From Mageeibacillus sp. UBA6976 (GTDB lineage: Bacteria; Bacillota; Clostridia; Saccharofermentanales; Saccharofermentanaceae), in assembly GCA_002450155.1 (NCBI GenBank), contig DJYO01000026.1:8717-72716 (forward strand): a stretch of 64,000 nucleotides of DNA, read 5' to 3'. A program made the position numbers and the translations under genes. Under the pieces are notes generated by a model. That model was not told the origin of the DNA. It worked only from the letters and a program-made list of their open reading frames with translations, and searched no databases. Shown one piece after another: positions 35,101 to 41,730 of the stretch; position 1 is the first letter of the stretch, and every line of letters begins with the position of its first letter.

Positions 35101-35183
35101 CCAGAAGACTTGAGGAAGAGCAGATGGAGATTTTGACAGGACCTCGCGTAAGACGCAGGATCAGGGAAGAAGGAGATGAATAA
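32181..35183 (+). CDS. uvrA: Excinuclease ABC subunit A
   Basis: Damage-recognition ATPase of nucleotide excision repair, 1000 residues from the Met at 32181. Two ABC modules carry GLSGSGKSSL and GVSGSGKSSL (Walker A), two LSGGEAQR signatures, and LDEPSIGLHQRD / LDEPTTGLHVAD (Walker B). Zinc fingers are CPNCGKAIK, CPDCGISFPE...CPNCSG and CEACQGDG...CDVCKG. An open frame extends back into tRNA-Glu, but the start at 32181 fits the family. A TGGTATAAT box ends 12 bases before this ATG and no RBS is seen, so the leader is six bases or less. No uvrB or uvrC is present here. Confidence 0.97.
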   Translation: MEENKYIKIRGAREHNLKNIDIDIPRRELVVLTGLSGSGKSSLAFDTIYAEGQRRYVESLSSYARMFLGQLEKPDLDSIEGLSPAISIDQKSTVVNPRSTVGTVTEIYDYFRLLYARVGEAFCPNCGKAIKRQTIDQIIDKLQDYAEGTKMIIYAPMVRGKKGEFAKLFDSFRKQGFVRVKVDGIMYELDEEIKLNKNNKHEIEVVVDRIVYKESNRTRLYDSCETALKLSDGLLLVECQTAKETDDGSREYETSEEFFSQNMACPDCGISFPEINTRSFSFNSPEGACPNCSGIGTLTSVDPELCITNSKLSINEGAIRTAGWNFDDVKSWGRGFIEALAENYNFSLDTPYYKLPQKIKDIILYGNDGVKMKIDTSNSAYPRSGDYYAAWEGLVPGVRRRYREAMSEEAKASYEKYLSIDVCPVCHGKRLNPTVLSVKIGGINISELCDMSVKNMITFFKGLKFSSKNSEIASPIMREVRSRLDFLYDVGLDYMTLSRSSATLSGGEAQRIRLATQIGAGLQGVLYVLDEPSIGLHQRDNDKLINTLYKLRDLGNSIIVVEHDEDTMRAADHIVDIGPGAGSFGGEVVAQGKIEDIISAPLSVTGEYLSGKKFIPVPINRRKADPKKVLTIKNASVNNLKNIDVSIPIGLFTVITGVSGSGKSSLINSTLVPYLSHELNGARKQRVKCDRITGYSNLDKIICIDQSPIGRTPRSNPATYIGLFDLIRKLYAATPDAKQRGYAAGRFSFNTKGGRCEACQGDGVNRIEMNFLPDIYVKCDVCKGRRYNRETLEVRYNGKNIADVLDMSVDEACEFFKNQQSIYRKVRTLQEVGLGYIKLGQPSTTLSGGEAQRIKLASELSKRSTGKTIYVLDEPTTGLHVADVHKLVDILERLTENKNTVVVIEHNLDVIKTADHIIDMGPESGDDGGQVIATGTPEEICKVRKSYTGQFLKPILSRAKENGQYRDISAFIDTRRLEEEQMEILTGPRVRRRIREEGDE

Positions 35184-37591
35184 TGGCACTTTGCAGTATA
35201 TGTAATAAGCGACATGCAATAGTTTTTACAAGCCGCTATGAGAACGGCAGACGTATTGATGAGGGATTTTGCATCAAGTGCGCCTACAATTCCGGTATAG
35301 CAGGCGTTACAGATATGTTTAAGAATTCAGGGATCAATGACGAGAATATAGATGAGATGAGTGACAGGCTCGAGTCCATGATCGGCTCATCAGATATGTC
35401 CATAGATCCTACAGATTTCCTTAAGTCGCTTTCCAGCGGGGATTTCGACGACACGATGGATGACGGCAGTTACGATTTCGATGAGGACTCAACACCTATC
35501 AACGTTGCTGATGCAGAAGATGAGGGTTCAGGCGAGGAGAGGCGCGGATTCTTCGACAACTTCTTTAACAGGAGACTCGGCTCGATGGACGGCAAGGAGG
35601 ATAACTCCAAGGGTTCCAGGAATGAGAAGAAACTTAAGAACCGTTCCAGGATGAAGTATCTTAACGAATTCGGTACAAACCTTACAGAGCGCGCTGCAAG
35701 CGGCAAGATCGACCGCATTGTGGGCAGAGAGAATGAGATAGAACGTTGCATTCAGATCCTTAACAGAAGGACCAAGAATAATCCTGTACTTATCGGCGCT
35801 CCGGGTGTAGGTAAGACAGCTGTCGCCCAGGGTCTTGCAGTCAAGATCGTAGAAGGCTCTGTTCCTGAGAAACTCCTTAATATGCAGGTATGGCAATTAG
35901 ACCTTCCTGCAATGGTCGCAGGCACTCAGTTCAGAGGTCAGTTCGAGAGCCGTATCAAGGGCGTTATCAATGAGGCCATCAAGGCTGAAAACATAATCCT
36001 GGTAATAGACGAGCTGCACACTATAGTCGGTGCAGGTGACGCTGAGGGTTCCACCAATGCGGCAAATATCCTGAAGCCTGCTCTTGCAAGAGGCGAGCTC
36101 AGGATCCTCGGTTCCACCACCACCGCAGAATATAAGAAGATAGAGAAGGACTCGGCTCTTGAGAGACGTTTCCAGAAGATCCTTCTTGACGAACCGTCTC
36201 CTGAGGAAGCTGTTGAGATCTTAAAGGGAATTAAGGACTACTACGAGAAGCACCATAATGTCACTTATTCTGACGAGGTTCTCGAGTTTGCCGTAAATGC
36301 ATCTAAGAGATACATCACGGACAGATATCTTCCGGACAAGGCTATAGACCTTATAGATGAGGCAGGTTCTGCTGCAAATCTTAAGAATATCAAGCTGGTC
36401 AAGCTTGCCAATACCCGTAAGGCTTTGGCAGAAGCAGAGGCTGAACACCAGAAGATGGTCGAATCCATGGAGAATTCCTCGCCCGAAGAGAGGGAGAGTG
36501 AATACGAGCAGGCAGCTGAGCTTAAGTCCAAGGTGGATAAGCTTACCAAAGAACTTAATGCGCTGGAATCAGACATTATGCCTGACCCTATTCAGATCGA
36601 GGACATAGCAAGGGTAGTAGAGATGTGGACAGGCATACCTCTTAAGTCCATATCCGAGAGTGAATCAGATAAGCTGATCCATCTCGAAGAGAGGCTCCAT
36701 AAGAGACTTGTAGGTCAGGAAGACGCGGTCCATGCCGTTGCACAGGCCGTAAGACGTACAAGAGCCGGGTTTACCAAGAAACATAAGCCTACATCTTTCA
36801 TCTTTGTAGGACCTACAGGTGTAGGTAAGACAGAGCTTGTTAAGACTCTTGCAGAGGTAATGTTCGATTCAGAGGATGCTTTCATCAGGATCGACATGTC
36901 TGAATACATGGAACCACATTCTGTAAGTAAGCTCATCGGATCACCTCCGGGATATGTGGGCTTCGATGATGCAGGACAGCTTACAGAGCAGGTTAGACGT
37001 AAGCCTTATTCTGTAATCCTATTCGATGAGATAGAGAAAGCTCATCCTGATGTATTCAATCTCTTACTTCAGATGTTGGACGATGGTGTTCTCACGGACA
37101 GTCACGGACTCCATGTAAATTTTGAGAATACGATAATAATCATGACCTCTAATGCTGGCAGCACTAATAAGGCTGCTACAATAGGTTTCTTCTCCGGAAG
37201 CAGCGAAGCTATGGAACAACATGTTCAAAGTGCTCTCAAGGAGACATTCAGACCTGAATTCCTGAACAGGGTAGATGAGGTAATAATCTTTAAGTCCTTA
37301 AACAAGGAAGAGATCAGAGCTATCGTCGATATCATGTTCAAGGATGTAATCAATGCTCTTGCCTCCAAGAATATCAAGGGCTCTCTTACCAAGGCAGCAG
37401 GAGACCATCTTGCAGAGATAGGCTACGATGAGAAATATGGCGCCAGACCTTTGCGTAAGGCTATAAGATCTAATATCGAAGATGTTTTAGCTGATATGTT
37501 CCTTAGCGGCGAGCTCACAGATGTAGCTGAGGTCAAGATCGGTTACAGACAGGGTAAATTCGTATTCGATACGGTTAAGAGAGAAGACTGA
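35183..37591 (+). CDS. clpE: ClpE-type AAA+ protease chaperone with N-terminal zinc finger
   Basis: An 802-residue Hsp100 unfoldase. The N-terminus is a CSICN...CIKC zinc finger in place of the ClpC N-repeats, followed by an acidic low-complexity stretch (about 45-150). The first AAA+ domain has GAPGVGKTA, IDELHTIVGAG; the middle coiled coil spans about 405-470; the second AAA+ has GPTGVGKTE, FDEIEKAHPDVF and the ClpP-docking loop TIGFFSG. This is the ClpE layout, a stress-induced partner of ClpP. Its ATG overlaps the uvrA stop by one base (TAATG), so the two are co-expressed. Confidence 0.9.
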   Translation: MALCSICNKRHAIVFTSRYENGRRIDEGFCIKCAYNSGIAGVTDMFKNSGINDENIDEMSDRLESMIGSSDMSIDPTDFLKSLSSGDFDDTMDDGSYDFDEDSTPINVADAEDEGSGEERRGFFDNFFNRRLGSMDGKEDNSKGSRNEKKLKNRSRMKYLNEFGTNLTERAASGKIDRIVGRENEIERCIQILNRRTKNNPVLIGAPGVGKTAVAQGLAVKIVEGSVPEKLLNMQVWQLDLPAMVAGTQFRGQFESRIKGVINEAIKAENIILVIDELHTIVGAGDAEGSTNAANILKPALARGELRILGSTTTAEYKKIEKDSALERRFQKILLDEPSPEEAVEILKGIKDYYEKHHNVTYSDEVLEFAVNASKRYITDRYLPDKAIDLIDEAGSAANLKNIKLVKLANTRKALAEAEAEHQKMVESMENSSPEERESEYEQAAELKSKVDKLTKELNALESDIMPDPIQIEDIARVVEMWTGIPLKSISESESDKLIHLEERLHKRLVGQEDAVHAVAQAVRRTRAGFTKKHKPTSFIFVGPTGVGKTELVKTLAEVMFDSEDAFIRIDMSEYMEPHSVSKLIGSPPGYVGFDDAGQLTEQVRRKPYSVILFDEIEKAHPDVFNLLLQMLDDGVLTDSHGLHVNFENTIIIMTSNAGSTNKAATIGFFSGSSEAMEQHVQSALKETFRPEFLNRVDEVIIFKSLNKEEIRAIVDIMFKDVINALASKNIKGSLTKAAGDHLAEIGYDEKYGARPLRKAIRSNIEDVLADMFLSGELTDVAEVKIGYRQGKFVFDTVKRED

Positions 37592-37634
37592 TAAAACATA
37601 TCTTCATCTAAACTAATTATTAATTCCAATAATA

Positions 37635-37670
37635 AAGGGGTTGTCTCGTTACTTTTGAGACAGCCCCTTA
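37635..37670. terminator. Hairpin after clpE, left edge of the AT-rich island
   Basis: AAGGGGTTGTCTC and GAGACAGCCCCTT pair with one G-U pair around GTTACTTTT. There is no good T tract on the + strand. TTTTGAGACAGCCCCTT recurs in the hairpin at 38930-38963. Confidence 0.55.
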
Positions 37671-37796
37671 GTGGGTGCATCTGATTGCTAATTATGTCGT
37701 GCACTTTTCAAACATTCTTGATATAATAAAAGTCGAGAGGGGAACCTCTTTGCAGTATTGTGGTATTGGAAACCAAGAATAAGGGAGGAATTGTTT

Positions 37797-38519
37797 ATGA
37801 AATCAATGAAGAAAGCTATAGCGTTAGCTTTGACATCATTAATGTGCTTGTCAGTTGCATGTAGTTCTGTTGAACCGACAGATTCTGATTTGGAAACTGA
37901 GACAACCGCATCGGATGTTGCCGACGAAGAATCAGAAACAACAAACATTGAATCAGAAGAAATCGTCATTTCTGAAGATGGCAGTTATATTTGGAATTTA
38001 AACGATATGACCACTCAAGAATTATATGATCTTGTAATAGATATAATTCATTATGATACTGCAGATACTGTAAATGGTACTGTAGTTAACTTCTTAGAGC
38101 CTACTCCATTTGGAGTAGATAACGCTAATGTATGGCAAGGTACAGCAGAAATTCCTCTTTCAGTTACTGATGGTGATTGTGGTAGATATTTAAGTTTACT
38201 TAATATTACAGATGATAATGGTAATGTAGTTGTTACTACTGATTTATCTGTCATGATTGGATTTAGTTTTAGTGACAGAGCTAAGGCAGAAGAGTTATTT
38301 GAACTTCTCGGGAATTATTACTTTGAAAACTATACACAGTATCAGACACCTGATACAGAATACTATATGACTAGAGACTTAGATGACGGAGGTTGGTTTT
38401 TAGACGCTCCCGGCGGAGGCGGTTTCTACAGTTTGTCACTTTTTGAAGAAGATGGGAAATATCAGATGTCAATTAATTTGAATCTTGGATTTATGGAAAT
38501 TAATGGCATTGCAGTTTAA
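37797..38519 (+). CDS. Small lipoprotein of unknown function in AT-rich island
   Basis: A 240-residue secreted lipoprotein with signal peptide ending LSVAC (Cys22) and an acidic Ser/Thr linker (about 24-60). The rest (about 70-240) is a compact domain with IWNLNDMTTQELYDLVIDI, a run of beta strands and a Gly-rich FLDAPGGGGFYSLSL segment. Family not recognised. I start at 37797 because AGGGAGG lies 10-12 bases upstream; the longer frame from 37758 has no RBS. Base use is more AT-rich than in neighbouring genes, which suggests transfer. It ends at its own terminator. Confidence 0.72.
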   Translation: MKSMKKAIALALTSLMCLSVACSSVEPTDSDLETETTASDVADEESETTNIESEEIVISEDGSYIWNLNDMTTQELYDLVIDIIHYDTADTVNGTVVNFLEPTPFGVDNANVWQGTAEIPLSVTDGDCGRYLSLLNITDDNGNVVVTTDLSVMIGFSFSDRAKAEELFELLGNYYFENYTQYQTPDTEYYMTRDLDDGGWFLDAPGGGGFYSLSLFEEDGKYQMSINLNLGFMEINGIAV

Positions 38520-38543
38520 TAAATACATGGGATAAGCAAATTC

Positions 38544-38572
38544 AAAGCCTCGGATTCACATCCGAGGCTTTT
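38544..38572 (+). terminator. Terminator of the island lipoprotein
   Basis: AAGCCTCGGAT and ATCCGAGGCTT form a perfect 11-bp stem around TCAC, followed by TTTTGATT. Confidence 0.85.
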
Positions 38573-38627
38573 GATTGCTGTCACCTACGAATGGTATTTA
38601 TGGGGGTAACGGTCAAGATTTAATTTC

Positions 38628-38891
38628 TTATTTGTCTTTTCTATAAACAAACTGTTTGTACCAATGCTTAGAGATGTATTGATTAACTTTTTTAACAGGA
38701 GCATCAATTGCCCTTTGATAATCGTTTATTGTTCCAAAGAACCGATATATAACTTTGGGTGTTGGTAATCCGTTCTTGGCTTTAAGATCTTTTTCTGTTA
38801 ATGAACCGTTTTTTTCTACAAATTCTTTACCGCACTCAATGGTCTCTTCTTTTGTCCATAACTTATATACATTTTCAATTCCTAAAAGCAA
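38628..38891 (-). pseudogene. Remnant with homing-endonuclease-associated (HNH) repeat
   Basis: An 87-residue frame whose sequence KLWTKEETIECGKEFVEKNG then LTEKDLKAKNGLPTPKVIYRFFGTINDYQRAI matches the pattern of HNH-associated repeats (W, T-x-E, lP-s-x-I-x-R-x-FG). Such repeats sit next to HNH nuclease domains in intron and phage homing endonucleases. The frame can only begin at a TTG with an in-frame stop just before it, and no RBS or nuclease domain is present. It is probably a decayed fragment of a mobile-DNA gene. Confidence 0.5.
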
Positions 38892-38929
38892 TAAATATCA
38901 CTTTTAGCTGGCTAATCCAAACAAAAAAG

Positions 38930-38963
38930 GGGCTATCTCAATTTAGTTTTGAGACAGCCCCTT
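38930..38963 (-). terminator. Intrinsic terminator of the Thr-stalk surface protein gene
   Basis: Read on the minus strand, AAGGGGCTGTCTCAA and TTGAGATAGCCCCTT pair with one mismatch and are followed by TTTTTTG. It also closes the AT-rich island. Confidence 0.8.
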
Positions 38964-38984
38964 TACTTTGCTCATCAGGATATC

Positions 38985-41243
38985 TTAGTTCCAATCGAAG
39001 TAGCAGTAATCGTATCCGTAGTGTGATACTGAAGAAGATGTCGATACATAAACAGTGAAGGTGAGTGATTCGCCTGCAGCTACAACAGTATCGTTAGGAA
39101 CACCAACATATTTTGTGCCCGATCCTGTGAATGTAAAGTAATCAGATGTAACTTCAGTTATCGTAGCATCGGATCTTAATGTAATATCAACTTCCTTGAT
39201 GGAGAGGGCAAGGTTTGCATCCTTATTGCTCTTGTTTGTAAGAGTGATATCAAACTTGAATCCGCCTGCGGTTGTGCTGAAGTGATTGAGCTTGGTCTTA
39301 AAATTGTTTACTGCAGATCCGCCGCTCGCTGCTTGAGCAGTTGTGGTTGTTGCAGCAGTAGTTGTAGTAGCCTCTGTTGTAGTAGTGGCTTCCGTTGTTG
39401 TAGTAGCTTCTGTTGTGGTTGTGGCTTCGGTAGTAGTCGTAGCCTCAGTTGTAGCTTCTGTAGTTGTTTCAGATGTTTCTGTCTCAGTGGTCGTTTCTGA
39501 TGTCTCAGATGTCTCAGTTTCACTTGTATCAGAAGTAGCAGCTGTTTCAGAAGTCTCTGATACAGGGATAGTAGTTTCATCGGGTTCTGAAGTAGCTTCT
39601 GTTCTTGTAGGAACGGTCTCTACATTCTTATTGCCGTTAAACAGGCCTGCAAGCTTCTCTGTGTTATCCAGGAACCAGAGTATGCCGAGGAACAGGACGA
39701 TAATTACAGCGAGTGTGATAACGCCGCCCTTGCCGGGTTCTCTGACTTTCTTCTCTGATTTTCTTTTCCTGGATGCTGCAGGAGTAACAGGAGTGATCTT
39801 CTTCTGTTCTTCGTGGTTAAGCTGGGAAGTCTTTGCAGCTTCTGCCTGGCGTTCCTGTCTTGCTGCCGCATTCTCAAATGCAGGATTGGTAGGTCTCTGG
39901 GCAACCGGTCTGGGACTGGGAGTAGCAGAGGATGCTGCGGGTCTCTTGTGTTCTCCGCTTGCGCCGGGCCTATGAGATGCAGGACCCTGCTTGGTATTAT
40001 TCAAGACTCTTCCGGAATTGCTCTGGGGAGTGGGTCTGGACTGGGGAACACCGTTAGCCTGTCCCTTGGGTACAAATGCAGAAGGGGTTACCGGAGCTTG
40101 CTTTGCTTCAGGCTTGGCAGCAGGTGCTGCGGGTTTAGCCTCAGCCTTAGGTGCGGGCTTTTCTGCGGGAGCTTCTGCCTTGTTAGCTGTTTCTGGAGAT
40201 TTAGTTGCAGGACGAAGGAACGGGGGCTGCTTTTGCTCAGGTTTTGCTTCAGCCTTGGGTGCTTCAGGAGCAGCGGGCTTTGTTTCTGCCTTAGGTGTTT
40301 CAGGTGCTGCGGGTTTAGCTTCAGCCTTAGGTGCAGCAGGTGCAGGCTTTACTTCGGGCTTAGGCTCAGCCTTAGGTGCAGGCTTAAATGCATCTACACC
40401 GGATTTTACAGTGCCGAATGTCTCAAGTCCTTTGTTATCTTCAGCAGGTTTAGTTTCCTGCTTAGGAGCGAATGCCGAAGGAGCAGGTTTAGTTTCCTGC
40501 TTAGGAGCGAATGCAGAAGGAGCAGGCTTGGGTTCAACGGCCTTGGGTTCAGCAGCCTTGTCTTTGCCGCCGAAGGGACTCTTGGGTGCCTGCTGCTCAG
40601 ATGTAGCGAAGTCAAGATCCTTCCCGGAATTAAAGAGCTTGTCCTTATTTGAATCTTCAGGCTTAAGTCCACCGAACTTCATGAGATCTGCATCGTTATC
40701 GTCGAATACAGGTGCTTTGCCTTCAGCAGGCTTTGCCTCAGTCTTATCAACATCAAATGTGCCGTTATCTTTAGGGAATGTAGGAGCACTGGAAGGTGCC
40801 GGCTTAAATGCGCTCTGTTTGGGAGAGGGGGAAGGTGCCGGCTTAAAGGGTGAAGTCTGAACAGGAGCAGCAGTTTCAGGCTTTGCTTCCGGCTTATTCT
40901 CAGTCTTAGCAGGTTCTTCAACCTTTTTAAAAGGAGCGAATGCTGCTGCAGGCTCACTCTTCTCTTCCTTAGCGCTCCCCGCCGGTTTTGCAAACGGGGT
41001 GGAAGGATCGCTCAGAGGCTTGAATGCAGATATGGATGAATCGAACTCAAAATCATCGAATTCATCCTTGAATCCATCGTCAAGACCTTCTTGGTTTTCT
41101 TTAAGCTTACCTTCTACTGTATTGACCGGATCGTTGGATTTGAATGAAACCGCAAAAGAAGAATCAACTATATCATCGTTAAGGGAATCAGGATTGTTGT
41201 TCACGTTCTCATTGTTATTGTTCTCGTTGGGATCAAATAACAT
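38985..41243 (-). CDS. Large membrane protein with Pro/Ala/Lys-rich cytoplasmic region and Thr-rich extracellular stalk
   Basis: 752 residues in four parts. Residues 1-60 are Asn/Asp-rich, and about 60-500 is low-complexity Pro/Ala/Lys/Glu with repeated KPAPKAEAKPAAP and SAFAPKQETKPA units. A single TM is at about 510-530 (VITLAVIIVLFLGILWFL). About 540-640 is Thr/Ser/Glu-rich with tandem EATTTT repeats, a glycosylation-type stalk. The last 110 residues form a beta-rich domain (FDITLTNKSNKDANLALSI, ESLTFTVYVS) of DUF4352/Ig-like style. The N-terminal half should be cytoplasmic and the C-terminal domain displayed outside. The function is unknown. The start at 41243 is set by GGAGGAG six bases upstream. 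Confidence 0.75.
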   Translation of the reverse strand: MLFDPNENNNNENVNNNPDSLNDDIVDSSFAVSFKSNDPVNTVEGKLKENQEGLDDGFKDEFDDFEFDSSISAFKPLSDPSTPFAKPAGSAKEEKSEPAAAFAPFKKVEEPAKTENKPEAKPETAAPVQTSPFKPAPSPSPKQSAFKPAPSSAPTFPKDNGTFDVDKTEAKPAEGKAPVFDDNDADLMKFGGLKPEDSNKDKLFNSGKDLDFATSEQQAPKSPFGGKDKAAEPKAVEPKPAPSAFAPKQETKPAPSAFAPKQETKPAEDNKGLETFGTVKSGVDAFKPAPKAEPKPEVKPAPAAPKAEAKPAAPETPKAETKPAAPEAPKAEAKPEQKQPPFLRPATKSPETANKAEAPAEKPAPKAEAKPAAPAAKPEAKQAPVTPSAFVPKGQANGVPQSRPTPQSNSGRVLNNTKQGPASHRPGASGEHKRPAASSATPSPRPVAQRPTNPAFENAAARQERQAEAAKTSQLNHEEQKKITPVTPAASRKRKSEKKVREPGKGGVITLAVIIVLFLGILWFLDNTEKLAGLFNGNKNVETVPTRTEATSEPDETTIPVSETSETAATSDTSETETSETSETTTETETSETTTEATTEATTTTEATTTTEATTTTEATTTTEATTTTAATTTTAQAASGGSAVNNFKTKLNHFSTTAGGFKFDITLTNKSNKDANLALSIKEVDITLRSDATITEVTSDYFTFTGSGTKYVGVPNDTVVAAGESLTFTVYVSTSSSVSHYGYDYCYFDWN
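39340..39500 (-). repeat. Tandem repeat encoding EATTTT units
   Basis: About 15-18-base units of the form GTAGTAGT(G/A)GCTTC on the + strand are repeated six or so times, then degenerate into Ser/Thr/Glu codons. They encode the Thr-rich stalk. Copy number may vary between strains through slippage (inference). Confidence 0.75.
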
Positions 41244-41342
41244 AGATAACTCCTCCAAATTTAGATTTGGTTTATTTTAACACTCTTATTAAGGAATATA
41301 TATTTATTTTCTGTTACATGTGGCATGCACATTCATTTTAAC

Positions 41343-41371
41343 TTGACATAAGACAAGGTGGGTGATATTAT
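41343..41371 (+). promoter_or_regulatory. Promoter of tRNA-Leu/tRNA-fMet
   Basis: TTGACA (41343-41348), 17-base spacer, extended -10 TGATATTAT (hexamer 41366-41371). Confidence 0.8.
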
Positions 41372-41393
41372 CATTTGGCGCTCAGACGGAGAA

Positions 41394-41480
41394 GCTCGTG
41401 TGGCGGAATTGGCAGACGCAACGGACTTAAAATCCGTCGAAGTAAAATTCGTACCGGTTCAAGTCCGGTCACGAGCACCA
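41394..41480 (+). tRNA. tRNA-Leu(TAA)
   Basis: Acceptor GCTCGTG/CACGAGC, anticodon arm ACGGACTTAAAATCCGT (anticodon TAA), a long class II variable arm (CGAAGTAAAATTCG) and encoded CCA. Confidence 0.95.
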
Positions 41481-41487
41481 TTTATAT

Positions 41488-41564
41488 CGCGGAGTGGAGC
41501 AGTTGGTAGCTTGCCGGGCTCATAACCCGGAGGTCGTGAGGTTCGAGTCCCGCCTCCGCAACCA
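41488..41564 (+). tRNA. Initiator tRNA-Met(CAT)
   Basis: 77 bases. The acceptor CGCGGAG/CTCCGCA leaves the C1-A72 mismatch of bacterial initiators. Three G-C pairs flank the anticodon loop in CCGGGCTCATAACCCGG. CCA is encoded. It lies seven bases after tRNA-Leu. Confidence 0.94.
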
Positions 41565-41573
41565 TTTATCTCA

Positions 41574-41607
41574 GCCTCGGATCCTTTTGGTATCCGGGGC
41601 TTGTTTT
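41574..41607 (+). terminator. Terminator of the tRNA pair
   Basis: GCCTCGGAT and ATCCGGGGC pair with one G-U pair, followed by TTGTTTT. Confidence 0.75.
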
Positions 41608-41730
41608 ACGGTAATGGCCCCTTAAACGCAGTCATCTTTGTTCTATTTAAATTTGCTCAACATGCGCGATTTCTTTTTTTTTGAATAATTATGTATAATT
41701 AGGGATATTCCTTTCGAGGGAGGTTTTGCT

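Noticed and set aside
39343..40860. Three long plus-strand open frames rich in Val, Cys/Ser or Ala/Gly opposite the Thr-stalk gene
   Set aside because: They are antisense shadows of the repetitive EATTTT and Pro/Ala/Lys codons; they lack ribosome-binding sites and any protein family features.
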